From Deltaproteobacteria bacterium (lineage in GTDB: Bacteria > Desulfobacterota > DSM-4660 > Desulfatiglandales > Desulfatiglandaceae): a stretch of 64,000 nt of DNA. Below, in pieces: positions 26,891-35,854 of this stretch. The notes under the pieces were generated by a model. That model was not told the origin of the DNA, ran no database searches, and saw only the letters and a list, made by a program, of their open reading frames with translations. The first letter of the stretch is position 1; every line of letters starts with the position of its first letter. The position numbers and the translations under genes are program-made. The stretch is taken from positions 20,385-84,384 of the forward strand of contig JAIPDI010000025.1 in the NCBI GenBank assembly GCA_021737785.1, written 5' to 3'.

Positions 26891-27166
26891 TTATCTGTTA
26901 ATCCGCTCCTTAAGCGTTGCGCCTGGGGCAAATTTAATCGCCTTGGAGGCCGAAATCTGAATTTTTTCACCCGTGCTTGGATTTCTTCCTTCTCGAGCAG
27001 CTCGCGTCACAGTCTTAAAACTCCCGAAGCCTACCAGGGAGATAGAATCCCCTTTCTCCAATGCGGAAGTGATGCCCTCCAACACGGCGTTAACGGCTTC
27101 ACCTGCGGATTTCTTGGTGATGTCTGCCTTTTCTGAAACAAATGCCACTAATTCTTCTTTTTTCAT
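26891..27166 (-). CDS. hup: HU family DNA-binding protein
   Basis: 91 residues with the complete HU/IHF fold: KKEELVAFVSEKADITKKSA, then LVGFGSFKTVTRAAREGRNP (the flank of the DNA-binding arm, GRNP turn), and ISASKAIKFAPGATLK. It bends DNA and packs the nucleoid. Start at 27166 with AAGGAG 7 bases before; longer readings have no site. Confidence 0.95.
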   Translation of the reverse strand: MKKEELVAFVSEKADITKKSAGEAVNAVLEGITSALEKGDSISLVGFGSFKTVTRAAREGRNPSTGEKIQISASKAIKFAPGATLKERINR

Positions 27167-27513
27167 CTCTTTTCTCCTTATGCGAATCATTAAAGTGCAA
27201 TTTCGGACAATTCCCGATGGTAAGATCAAATAGCCTTGTAACCCTCTAAAGGTCAAGGAAAAAGATTGATGTAGAGGAAATTTGAACGCCGGGAGCGAGA
27301 TCCTGTCTCTGAAAAAGAGAAACGGCCATAATTGTTGAGCACAAATGGGTTGAAATTGTGGGACAAGCGTTCGACCCAGTATGAATACCCACATATTTGC
27401 AGAAAATCATTCAGGGAAGACTGAATTTTTGAAGCGCACAATGGGCCGATGGTCAACTAAGCCCAAAAATTATGATCTGCTTCGATATAATGTTAAGCAT
27501 CGCATGGTCTGGG
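27167..27513. other. intergenic stretch before the HU gene
   Basis: About 350 bases, AT-rich in part, probably with the HU promoter. No supported gene. Confidence 0.4.
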
Positions 27514-27717
27514 TCAGTCCTTCCCCTCAATCCCCTCCTTTTGTCTTTTTAACTTTTTTCTCCAGGAGGACTCTTCTGCAAGATAGATGTCTGCCAGCCG
27601 ATTAAACCCCCGGGCCTGATCCAGCACGTGTAATTCCGCCCGTTGTTCGGGTCCAGGCTGACAGCCCGTTCCAGGATCCTTTTCGTACATGAGTTCCTTG
27701 ATAACGGCCATGAGCAT
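27514..27717 (-). CDS. small hypothetical protein
   Basis: A 67-residue frame with a charged, helical sequence (VLDQARGFNRLADIYLAEE, SSWRKKLKRQKEG). No family recognised and no strong ribosome binding site. It lies downstream of the sigma54 regulator gene on the same strand with 92 bases between. May not be real. Confidence 0.3.
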   Translation of the reverse strand: MLMAVIKELMYEKDPGTGCQPGPEQRAELHVLDQARGFNRLADIYLAEESSWRKKLKRQKEGIEGKD

Positions 27718-27809
27718 TTCCTTGAGCTTCCTGGAAAAAGTCTTCTCAGGTGTTAGAAAATAATTCTTCTGAACCGGACAGGGAAAATAAAGAAACTTGG
27801 ATCAGTGAC

Positions 27810-29177
27810 TTACTTTGCCTTTTTGAACGCCGAAGGAGTCAGGTGATGTTTCTTCATGAGGGCGTAGAAATCGCCCCTGTATTTTCCGGCCAGTTTCGCC
27901 GCCTTGCTCACATTGCCCTCTGAAAGCGACAGGATGTTGGAAATATAGCCCTTTTCGAACTGATTTTTGGCTTCTTTTAATGAACTTAACTTATCATCTT
28001 CTGATGCTCTGGTATGTAGAATCATGTCTTCGCCAATGATCTCCTGAGCAGTCATGGCCACCGCATACTCGATGGTGTTTTCCAATTCTCTCACATTGCC
28101 GGGCCAGGAATAAGCCAAGAGCTTCTGGAGGGCGGGCGTAGAAATTCCCTTTACGCCCTTTTTCAATTTATTGTCAAATTTGTTTAAAAAATGATCTACC
28201 AAAAGGGGGATATCTTCTTTCCTCTCCCGCAAAGGGGGGAGGTAAATAGGTATGACGTAAATGCGATAAAAAAGATCTTCACGAAATCTGTTATTTTTGA
28301 CTTCGTCTTCCAGATTTTTATTTGTGGCTGTCAATATCCTTGCGTCCACATGCGTTGATTTTTCCCCCCCCAGAGGATAAAACTGTTTTTCCTGAAGCAC
28401 CCGGAGCAGTTTTACCTGCATGGATTCCGGCATCTCCGACACCTCGTCAAGGAAAAGAGTCCCTTCATGGGCCTGGGCAAAAAACCCTCTCTTATTTCTG
28501 TGGGCGCCGGTGAAGGCCCCCTTTTCATAACCGAACAGTTCGCCTTCATGTAACCCTTCCGGAATGGCGGCGCAGTTTACCGCCACAAACGGCTTATCCT
28601 TTCGGGAACTTAACAAATGCAGAGACTTGGCGATAAGTTCTTTGCCGGTTCCACTCTCTCCAGAGATACAGACGTTGGAGTCTGTCTCTGCCGCTCTAGC
28701 GACCTGCTCCATGACGTCCTGCATTATTTTGCTCTTGCCGATGATGTTTTCAAAGCCATACCTTTCCCCTACCAAGGCCTTTAGCCTTCTGACTTCTCTT
28801 GAAAGACTACTCTTTTCTAAGCCGTTTTTGATCTGAAGAAGCAGTTCTCGACGGTTGAACGGCTTAGTGAGGTAACTGTAGGCGCCGCGCTTCATGGCTT
28901 CTACCGCCGTGTCGATTGTTCCGTAGGCGGTGAGAATGATCACCGGCATTTCAGGAGCTACCAGGTGCAACTTTTCCATCAAGTCGATGCCATTTTCCCT
29001 TCCGGCCAACTTGAGATCAACAAGCGCAAGATCAAACAGCTCATTTTCAACCATTTTTAAGGCATCTTGGGCTCCGGCGGTGGCAGTGACGGTATATCCT
29101 TCCGCTTCAAGCCTTAGGCTCAGGACCTCAAGCATGTTTTTGTCATCATCCACTATCAGAATGTTCTCTGCAGTCAT
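27810..29177 (-). CDS. sigma54-dependent response regulator, GlrR/NtrC type
   Basis: 455 residues: receiver (acceptor aspartate in LALVDLKLAG), AAA+ activator domain with GESGTGKELIAK, GAFTGAHRNKRG (sigma54 contact) and Walker B LFLDEVSEMP, and a C-terminal Fis-type helix-turn-helix (SEGNVSKAAKLAGKYRGDFYAL). It activates transcription at sigma54 promoters when phosphorylated. Order kinase-lipoprotein-regulator matches E. coli glrK-qseG-glrR, and the C-terminal region resembles GlrR. It follows the lipoprotein gene after 14 bases. Confidence 0.93.
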   Translation of the reverse strand: MTAENILIVDDDKNMLEVLSLRLEAEGYTVTATAGAQDALKMVENELFDLALVDLKLAGRENGIDLMEKLHLVAPEMPVIILTAYGTIDTAVEAMKRGAYSYLTKPFNRRELLLQIKNGLEKSSLSREVRRLKALVGERYGFENIIGKSKIMQDVMEQVARAAETDSNVCISGESGTGKELIAKSLHLLSSRKDKPFVAVNCAAIPEGLHEGELFGYEKGAFTGAHRNKRGFFAQAHEGTLFLDEVSEMPESMQVKLLRVLQEKQFYPLGGEKSTHVDARILTATNKNLEDEVKNNRFREDLFYRIYVIPIYLPPLRERKEDIPLLVDHFLNKFDNKLKKGVKGISTPALQKLLAYSWPGNVRELENTIEYAVAMTAQEIIGEDMILHTRASEDDKLSSLKEAKNQFEKGYISNILSLSEGNVSKAAKLAGKYRGDFYALMKKHHLTPSAFKKAK

Positions 29178-29191
29178 ACCCGCTCACCTGC

Positions 29192-30016
29192 TTATTTTCG
29201 GGGTCGATCTTCCCTCTTTTTTTCTTCAATCCTTATGTCTATTTCTTTTAGAATATTCAGTCGCTTATTCAACACGCTGACCGATTTTTCAAGATCTTGG
29301 ACTCTCTCCTCATATCGGATAAGTTCGTTAGTGGCGCTCACCCAGATGCTGGCTTGTTCCTTTAAAGGGCTTCCAGGAAAATCGCGGGAAAGCCGCTGAA
29401 AATATCGACGGGCCTTTTCATAATTCCTCTGTGGATTGGCAGGATACGCGCAGATAAGCCCCATATAAAACAAGGCCCTGTCTCCCGGCGATTCGCCGGG
29501 AAATACCCTTACAACCTCCTCATATGCTTTGAGCGCTCCTTTGTAGTCTCCTTTGATTGCCAGGTTGTGTGCCTCTTCAAGCTCTTCTATTCTGCCGTTG
29601 CACTGGATGATGTGATTAATGGCGTTTACCCATGCCCCGGCGTGTTCCTTTAGGGGGCTGCGGGGAAAATCCCGGGAAAGCCGCTGAAAATATGGAAGGG
29701 CCTTTTCATAATCTGTCTGTGGATTGTCCGGATGCACCCAGATAAGTCCCATGTGAAACAGTGCCCTGTCACCCGGCGAATCGCCGGAAGACAATCTTAC
29801 AGCATCTTCATATGCTTTGAGCGCTCCCCCATAGTCTCTTTGGGTTGCCAGGTTTTCGGCCAATTCAAGATGTTTGTTCGCCTGGTATTTGTTCTCGTCC
29901 CACTTCTTTTGAAAGGCCGGGCTATTGAGGCATCCGGCGCTTAACAGCAGGACGGCTAAAAAACAGGCACCGTGAAGAAAAAGGTGCTTCCTATTTTTTC
30001 TTCGCTTTTTACCCAT
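29192..30016 (-). CDS. QseG-like lipoprotein with internal duplication
   Basis: 274 residues with a very basic start (GKKRRKNRKH) and a lipobox LLSAGC at Cys29. The mature part has two TPR-like units about 96 residues apart: DYGGALKAYEDAV and DYKGALKAYEEVV, each followed by SPGDRALFxMGLI and YFQRLSRDFPxSPLKE. A coiled coil ends it. QseG in E. coli controls the activity of its kinase from the outer membrane. The start codon lies inside the kinase gene: the whole signal peptide is encoded in a 61-base overlap. A GGAGG site precedes it. Confidence 0.85.
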   Translation of the reverse strand: MGKKRRKNRKHLFLHGACFLAVLLLSAGCLNSPAFQKKWDENKYQANKHLELAENLATQRDYGGALKAYEDAVRLSSGDSPGDRALFHMGLIWVHPDNPQTDYEKALPYFQRLSRDFPRSPLKEHAGAWVNAINHIIQCNGRIEELEEAHNLAIKGDYKGALKAYEEVVRVFPGESPGDRALFYMGLICAYPANPQRNYEKARRYFQRLSRDFPGSPLKEQASIWVSATNELIRYEERVQDLEKSVSVLNKRLNILKEIDIRIEEKKREDRPRK

Positions 30017-31425
30017 ATATGGCCTCCGTGGGCACTGACAATTTGCTTTGCTATATAAAGGCCCAACCCTGTGCCTTTCTCATGCAACTTCTTAAATTTT
30101 TCAAACACGTCTTGAAGATGTTCTTTCGGGATCCCGCACCCTGTATCTGATACAAAAACCTCTATGAACTCTTTTTCTTCATTGCCGAGATGGTTTGAGG
30201 GCTCCTTATCTTTGAGAACTGCTCCGATTGACACCTTCCCCCTTGCCGAGGTGAATTTCAACGCATTGTCCAACAGGTTATCAAGTACCTGTCCGATCTT
30301 TTCTGTATCTATTGCAGCATTTGGCAGGTTGTCGACAAGATTCACCTCAAGAGAAATTTTCTTCCTTTCCGCTATCGGCCGTATCTTCGAAACGCTCATC
30401 TCTACCAACTGGGAAAGGCTGTATTCCTCCATATGATAGTCCATCATTCCGGCATCCATCCGAGACAGGTTGAGTACCTTATTGACTGAGGTTATCAGTC
30501 TCTCGCATTCCTCTGCGATGATACCCAAAAGCCTGCGTTGTTTTTCTATGGGACCTTTGGAGATAGCGTCCAGCTGCAGGCTTACCGCTTCCCTGATTAC
30601 CGCCAGAGGGGTTCGAAATTCATGCGATATATGGGCGATAAGATCCGCCTTCATCTCGTCGAGTTCCTTTAAGCGGTCACACATATGATTGAATGCATTT
30701 GTCAGTTCATTTATCTCTGGAGGAGAGGGTATGGTCAAGTGTTTTTCGAATTTTCCTTTGGCGATCTCCTTTGTCCCTTTTATCAGGAGAACAATAGGTC
30801 GATTGATCGTCCGGGCAATGAAAAATGCGATTAAGATTCCCATTGCAACGGATGCTATGGTGATGATCACGATAACTTTCGATGCCTGCGAACCGATCCT
30901 TTTGGACATGTCAATTTTGTTATCGATAGCCGCCTTTGTCTCTTTTATCAATGTTTCAAGCTTCTGAATGATCTGTTCGGTAAGCTCCTCCTTTATCTGC
31001 TCATATTCTTGCTGGGAATATCTCTCCCTGCTCTTTATCAAGCGGACTTCCTCTTGAACCGTAAAAAGATAACGGCGATAAAACGTCTTTACGTCGGTAA
31101 GGAGATCCTCGCTTTCAGTGTCACCCATAAGGGGGCTCATCTGCTCGAGATCCTTTTCGATATATTTCTCAGTCTCCAGAAACTGGCGATGAAAGTCCGT
31201 GTCTTTGGAAACCACATATTTTTTTTCAAACTTCCTCTGAGTGAGGAGGGAATCCCTCAGCCGATTTGCCATCCTCATGGTTTCATTGTCGATAGAACTG
31301 ATGGATCGGATGATCTGGTTCAACTGCCCCAGCTTCAAGGTTGAGTACACCCCGAGAGCAGTAACAACCAGCAGGATTACGAGGAAACCCAGGACAAGTC
31401 TTTTAAAAATAGTAAATTTAGCCAT
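29956..31425 (-). CDS. sensor histidine kinase, GlrK type
   Basis: 489 residues: N-terminal membrane helix (VLGFLVILLVVTALGVYS), a periplasmic helical sensor of about 150 residues with many charged heptads, a second helix (VIVIITIASVAMGILIAFFI), HAMP, HisKA (IAHISHEFRTPLAV), and HATPase (DNALKFTS, DTGCGIP, GTGLGLYIA). It probably phosphorylates the sigma54 regulator encoded two genes downstream, with the lipoprotein between as periplasmic partner. The gene order supports the QseE/GlrK comparison. Confidence 0.93.
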   Translation of the reverse strand: MAKFTIFKRLVLGFLVILLVVTALGVYSTLKLGQLNQIIRSISSIDNETMRMANRLRDSLLTQRKFEKKYVVSKDTDFHRQFLETEKYIEKDLEQMSPLMGDTESEDLLTDVKTFYRRYLFTVQEEVRLIKSRERYSQQEYEQIKEELTEQIIQKLETLIKETKAAIDNKIDMSKRIGSQASKVIVIITIASVAMGILIAFFIARTINRPIVLLIKGTKEIAKGKFEKHLTIPSPPEINELTNAFNHMCDRLKELDEMKADLIAHISHEFRTPLAVIREAVSLQLDAISKGPIEKQRRLLGIIAEECERLITSVNKVLNLSRMDAGMMDYHMEEYSLSQLVEMSVSKIRPIAERKKISLEVNLVDNLPNAAIDTEKIGQVLDNLLDNALKFTSARGKVSIGAVLKDKEPSNHLGNEEKEFIEVFVSDTGCGIPKEHLQDVFEKFKKLHEKGTGLGLYIAKQIVSAHGGHIWVKSEEKIGSTFFFTVPVF

Positions 31426-32268
31426 GATACGTGTGGTGTCGGAAGCGGCGAAATGGGTTATGGGCGAAAAATGACGAGCTGTTTACCAAAATGTAATATG
31501 ATTAAAGGAAGTTTAGATTAAGTTCTTTCTTTTCCCATCGAAAAGAAAAGAACACTCTGTGAAAGTAGGTTCGGAGATAAGTTGTTGGCAGTTAATGCAT
31601 CTTGGCTTTCTGAAAGCTGTCAAAGAGTTGCCGCAGGAGTTTCAGTTGCCGGAAGGCGCACTGTGTCAGCACCTCTCATTTTCTGGCTGCCATCCGACCC
31701 ATACACTTTTCCCTTTTGAGGCCGTACCATACCACATCTTTTTGCTAAATGCGGCAGAGAGTTAACGATTTTAAAAAAAAATATCAAAATTTTATGGTTT
31801 TAAGGTCCCCGGGCAGCGTGCCCGCCGGACCCATCGAGAGTCAGCTCAATCAGAGAGGCGCCGGAGTAAACGCCTCGCCTGCATCAGCTCAGTCCCTGTG
31901 GTTGAAGACATATAGATTGAAAGAATTTCAAGACCTTGTCAACACTTGTGCATGATCCTGGAGATGAGAGGGGATGTTGATTTGGTGAAACCTCGGTGAC
32001 ACGCCTCAATGGTAACTCATGGGTGTGAAAAGACCTTGGACTTTCCGCCGTTCTCGCACCGGCAAAGAAACAAGAAAACGCCTTTGCATCGCGGTGAAAA
32101 CCACCTGAATGTCCAATGTCATTGCCCTGGCCAAATGAAAAAGTCCAATATTTTGGATTGATTTTCCTAACCTTTCAGTAGTATCCAGAACATATGAATT
32201 CGACGCCTTGGAATCGGAAAACCAAATTATCTCCAAATGACGAGGACGCTCACAGAGGGAGGGACGGC
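31426..32268. other. longest gene-free stretch of the middle region
   Basis: About 840 bases. Plus-strand frames at 31559-31765 and 31749-31955 have no domain, no good start and no apparent relatives. Low-complexity and GC-rich patches mix, and I see no RNA gene, repeat array or convincing promoter. It may hold remnants of lost genes. Confidence 0.4.
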
Positions 32269-32694
32269 ATGGATAAGGGACAAATCGCAGAAATAATCCG
32301 GAGGAGATTGAACCTTGAAGACCAGGATTGGTCAATGATTGAAAAAACCCCTAGATTTCAAAAGCTTTTTCAAAACGCAATTGAAGCATCGAAATACAGA
32401 CTGGTTGCCGAAGTGACCGAATCAAAAGGCTGCCACTCAGGACATGTCGTCGGTCAACAGCTGATTTTTGATAATTCCGGCAATCTGCTTACCAAGGAGA
32501 ATCCGGATCGGATATGTGCATTCCTGATGCCGAATCTGACGGTGCTTATAAATGCATTCTTTGAAAACTTTATGAACGGACGCAATCCGAACGAGGTGAT
32601 GTTCAACACCACCGGATGTTTCGATACAGGCCCTTCCTGTGGCGGTTGGGGACATGTCGTGGTGAGAATGCAGGCGGAGTTGATTCCAAGATAA
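32269..32694 (+). CDS. TIGR04076-like protein
   Basis: 141 residues. The central segment SKGCHSGHVVGQQLIFDNSG, then ICAFLMPNLT, and the C-terminal NTTGCFDTGPSCGGWGHVVV follow the TIGR04076 layout of small proteins with conserved Cys and His. These could bind a metal or Fe-S group. Function is unknown. The ATG at 32269 follows GAGGGAGGGAC; longer readings are less likely. Confidence 0.6.
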   Translation: MDKGQIAEIIRRRLNLEDQDWSMIEKTPRFQKLFQNAIEASKYRLVAEVTESKGCHSGHVVGQQLIFDNSGNLLTKENPDRICAFLMPNLTVLINAFFENFMNGRNPNEVMFNTTGCFDTGPSCGGWGHVVVRMQAELIPR

Positions 32695-32838
32695 ATTGAG
32701 ACTTCGCACTCTCTGTAGCTTTTCAGTAATTACTGGGAAGTCCGAGCCCGAGTCAATCCCTTCCCTCAGTCAACCGCCACCCACCAACCCAAAGCAGAGC
32801 GTCTCTGAAGCCGCAGGAGCCGGACCCGGTTTGCGGCC

Positions 32839-32874
32839 AAGGACCTGCCGGGCTGGCAGCCGGTCCTTGTTTTC
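32839..32874 (+). terminator. candidate terminator
   Basis: AAGGACC pairs with GGTCCTT, with an inner TGCC/GGCA, followed by GTTTTCC. It lies 145 bases after the TIGR04076-like gene. Confidence 0.55.
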
Positions 32875-32983
32875 CTTGACATCCAAGATCCATCTCAGGA
32901 TACTCTTATATGAATGGACGTTCTCTGTCACCTTATCACCTCCACGAGCAAACACGAGTTAATATACCGAAAGGAGGTGGGCC

Positions 32984-33247
32984 ATGTACGCCCTCATCTA
33001 TGACCAACACCAACTGGATCACCCGCAAAAACGAGTCTTTTCCGTCCATAAGAGTCGGACAACTGCTGAGAAAGCCTTGGAAAAGAGGATGAAAACCCTT
33101 GATCGAAGGGTCTGGGAATGCCATACCCGAATCGTGTGGGTAAGCCGAAAGGTCGGTGCCGGGGACCTGCTCGGGCCCGGGGATTACGACACCTGGCGTC
33201 CGGGTGAAGAGATTCCCCATGGAGACCTGTATTCCGATTCAGACTGA
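32984..33247 (+). CDS. small conserved protein of unknown function
   Basis: 87 residues, MYALIYDQHQLDHPQKRVFS at the start, a central helix with AEKALEKRMKTLDRRVWECHT, and an acidic end (RPGEEIPHGDLYSDSD). I do not recognise a family with known function, though similar short proteins seem to occur in deltaproteobacteria. A strong AAAGGAGGTG site lies 6 bases before the ATG. Confidence 0.7.
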   Translation: MYALIYDQHQLDHPQKRVFSVHKSRTTAEKALEKRMKTLDRRVWECHTRIVWVSRKVGAGDLLGPGDYDTWRPGEEIPHGDLYSDSD

Positions 33248-33363
33248 TGCCCTTTGGGTGAAGAAAAAAAGGCAAGAGACGGGATGCGCGGGGAAAAGGG
33301 TCTAATATAGGCAAGGCTTGGCCAAGTTAGATATTCCAGCCCTTGCTTACAACGAAAGTATAC

Positions 33364-33861
33364 CTAATCCTCAGTTCGCAACTCCGGTGTCCGGAGCTGA
33401 TCGCATCCCCCCTTCTCCCTCTGGATTTGGTTGATGGCATTGTCCAGCGACTGCAGGAAGCGGGAACGGTCGCGCTTATCAAACGGCGGAGGTCCTCCCG
33501 TAACCTCACCCCACTCCCGCAGCTCGGAGAGGAGGTTTCGAGTGGCAAGGGCAGAACCGATGTTGTCTTCTGAGAAGGGTTTCCCCGTGGGTCCAAGCAC
33601 ATAGGCGCCTTTGGCAACGCACCGGGCTGCGAGAGGAATGTCCGCCGTGATAACAATGTCGCTCGCCTCCATATGTTGGACTATCCAGTCGTCGGCTGCA
33701 TCCATGCCCTGACCAACAACTTGCAGGTCTATGTTCCCGCTCTCCGGGATCCGCATTCTTACCCCTGCTACCAACGTGACGCTCAGCTGGTAGCGGTGAG
33801 CCACTCGATAGACCTCCGGTTTCACCGGACAGGCGTCCGCGTCTACGAAGATGCGCAGCAA
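33364..33861 (-). CDS. yaiI: YaiI/YqxD family protein (UPF0178)
   Basis: 165 residues with the family marks FVDADACPVKPEVYRVAHRY, DIVITADIPLAARCVAKGA and VLGPTGKPF. The acidic residues of the first motif fit a PIN-like nuclease fold, with unproven function. Start is TTG at 33861 with AAGGAG 8 bases upstream. It follows the YwbE-like gene after 13 bases, so the two are probably co-transcribed. Confidence 0.9.
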   Translation of the reverse strand: MLRIFVDADACPVKPEVYRVAHRYQLSVTLVAGVRMRIPESGNIDLQVVGQGMDAADDWIVQHMEASDIVITADIPLAARCVAKGAYVLGPTGKPFSEDNIGSALATRNLLSELREWGEVTGGPPPFDKRDRSRFLQSLDNAINQIQREKGGCDQLRTPELRTED

Positions 33862-33874
33862 TCAATCTCTCCTT

Positions 33875-34081
33875 TCAATTCTCCCGCTGAGGGATGATCC
33901 CCTTTACCCGGCCAACCACCCCGTTTTCCAGGCGCACCTTTATGCCGTGGGGGTGAGTGGCGGAACGTGTCAGAATTGTGTGTACAATCCCTTCCGTCAA
34001 CCTGCCGGAGCGCTGGTCCTGTTTCTGCACAACCTGCACCCGATCCCCCGGCCTGATGTGGGATCGTTTTTTATTGTCCAT
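33875..34081 (-). CDS. YwbE family protein
   Basis: 68 residues, a small SH3-like protein: IRPGDRVQVVQKQDQRSGRLTEG, then SATHPHGIKVRLENGVVGRV, both typical of YwbE (DUF2196). Function unknown. The start at 34081 begins MDNKKRSHIRPG; the frame extends further upstream without support. Confidence 0.88.
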   Translation of the reverse strand: MDNKKRSHIRPGDRVQVVQKQDQRSGRLTEGIVHTILTRSATHPHGIKVRLENGVVGRVKGIIPQREN

Positions 34082-34590
34082 TCCTGTCCACCATGAAAAG
34101 CACCATCGCTCCTTTGGCAAATGATACCCGATTCTTCTCTCTGCCTAAAATAGTTGAATGGATTGGTAAACTGCCTCTTCTTGAGTATACAGGACGCAAG
34201 ACACCGTATCTACCACCGTCCAAATCCTGAAATCACTTCAAACGAAGCACCTTCTCTGCACCCTTGAAGAAAATGGTGCCTTATCGGCAAGCGCGTGGGG
34301 GTCTCTTTCTCCCGCTCTCCATTTTCCCGATTGCTCTGCAGTGACCTCACAGAGAAGGGAATTGTATCCAAGGCGATTTGAGGGCGTATGTTTGAATGTC
34401 GTCAAAACATTGACGATTCCTTCATAGAAGCGCCCGGGGCGCCCCTTGCATATCCCCAATGTGCCCATGACATCGTCCAAATGAACCGTTTACAATAGAT
34501 CTCTCGTTTTGGCATCATATTTGCATTTCTCCACATGGCGGAAGCCCCAGGACTATACAGGTAGACTCATGACCAGAGGAGGCATACAGA
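34082..34590. other. intergenic stretch, no gene seen
   Basis: About 500 bases. A minus-strand frame at 34238-34480 (80 codons) has no recognisable content. It should contain the divergent promoters of ywbE and the PilZ-like gene. Confidence 0.4.
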
Positions 34591-34959
34591 ATGGGATTGA
34601 TTGAAATTGAAGAAAGCAAGAGAGGGACAGGCCCTTATGCACCCGATCTATCCACAAACAAATACTATAGCGTGGAGTTCTCAGTCAATGGTTCGTTTTT
34701 TGTCCACCAGTTTAAGATTCGGAATCTGACAACGTCATCCATTGGGGTTCTGGTCAATGAGAATTCCGAGATTATCGATTTGCTCAGGGTCGGCGATGTC
34801 ATCAAAATGAAGTACTATCCCAAAGATTCATTCCTCCCTCCAGACCTGATGGATACGGAAATCCGGCATATCAAAAAAGAACGCCAGGGACGCTTTAACG
34901 GACACTATCTCATCGGCCTGGCCATCCGATCTCAGACGCTCCAGGAGCAGCTTCACTAG
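34591..34959 (+). CDS. PilZ-like domain protein
   Basis: 122 residues. FKIRNLTTSSIGVLVNENSEIIDLLRVGDVIKMKYYP follows the usual PilZ strand order, with R-N-L-T where the D/N-x-S-x-x-G motif should be. The motif is degenerate and the upstream R-x-x-x-R is missing, so c-di-GMP binding is doubtful. An AGGAGG site is 7 bases before the ATG. Short, cytosolic, unlinked to other genes. Confidence 0.65.
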   Translation: MGLIEIEESKRGTGPYAPDLSTNKYYSVEFSVNGSFFVHQFKIRNLTTSSIGVLVNENSEIIDLLRVGDVIKMKYYPKDSFLPPDLMDTEIRHIKKERQGRFNGHYLIGLAIRSQTLQEQLH

Positions 34960-35009
34960 GATAACCGGCCTGGGCTCGGCGGTTGCTTTTCAGGCATAAT
35001 CAACTCCTT

Positions 35010-35663
35010 TCAATAAACCCATCCCAGGAATCCCAGACAGATGATATTGGCGATTACGGCCGTGAGGTAAAGGCACGTCACAACGGCAATTTTGGCCGTG
35101 TGGGACCTGAGGGAGAGGACCAGAATGGTGGCCACGTAAAAGTGGAAGTAGCCGAAGAAGAAGATGAGCCAGATCCCGCCGAAGCTGCGGTTCCACCAGG
35201 GGTATTCCCAGACCAGGAGACCTCCCTTATTGAGCGCGCATTCCACGAACACGCAGAACGCTGCATAGCCGATGGCCCAGAACCATCGATTGGGGATTCC
35301 CAAGATTCTTTCGGCCGGGTCCTCCGACAGGGTGTGATAATAGATGATGCCGGCAATGGCGAACATGAACATGATCTCGATGTTCCAGCCCACCATGGTC
35401 CGGAGGGCCGTTTCGCCGGGCACGGTCCAGCAGGCGGAATGCTGGGTAAAGTGAAGCACCCAGCCGTTCCAGGTCTCGTTGATAAAATCCATGCCGAACA
35501 GGGTCAGCCCGGCATAGACCGCATCCCAGTTGCCCGATGACCGCGCCGCCTTGATTTCCCGCGCGTAAATATAGAACACAACGGCCAGCAGAGGGATGAC
35601 ATACCACTTGAGTGTGGACAGGTCTCTCAAGTGTTGAAGGGCCAGTTCGGATGCGTGCGTCAC
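35010..35663 (-). CDS. multi-pass membrane protein of unknown function
   Basis: 217 residues with about six hydrophobic helices, rich in Trp and aromatic residues (WNGWVLHFT, NIEIMFMFAIAGIIYYH, WFWAIGYAAFCVFVE). No family recognised; no motif for a known transporter. The start is GTG at 35663 with GGGAGG 5 bases before. It lies downstream of the AmpG gene on the same strand with 190 bases between. Confidence 0.7.
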   Translation of the reverse strand: MTHASELALQHLRDLSTLKWYVIPLLAVVFYIYAREIKAARSSGNWDAVYAGLTLFGMDFINETWNGWVLHFTQHSACWTVPGETALRTMVGWNIEIMFMFAIAGIIYYHTLSEDPAERILGIPNRWFWAIGYAAFCVFVECALNKGGLLVWEYPWWNRSFGGIWLIFFFGYFHFYVATILVLSLRSHTAKIAVVTCLYLTAVIANIICLGFLGWVY

Positions 35664-35854
35664 GGGATCCTCCCTTCAGGACAAACAGCCGGTTGTTTCA
35701 GAAAGACGGCAGAAATTTTCAGAACATATATGACATGTTCCGTCTGTTCAGTCAATTCTCTTGATGGTGCGGGCCGCATAAACAACCATGCGTTTTTGTG
35801 GATTCGAAGCATTCTGAGGGCTCTGTGAGAGACCTGCCGGGTCGGAAGCTCGGG

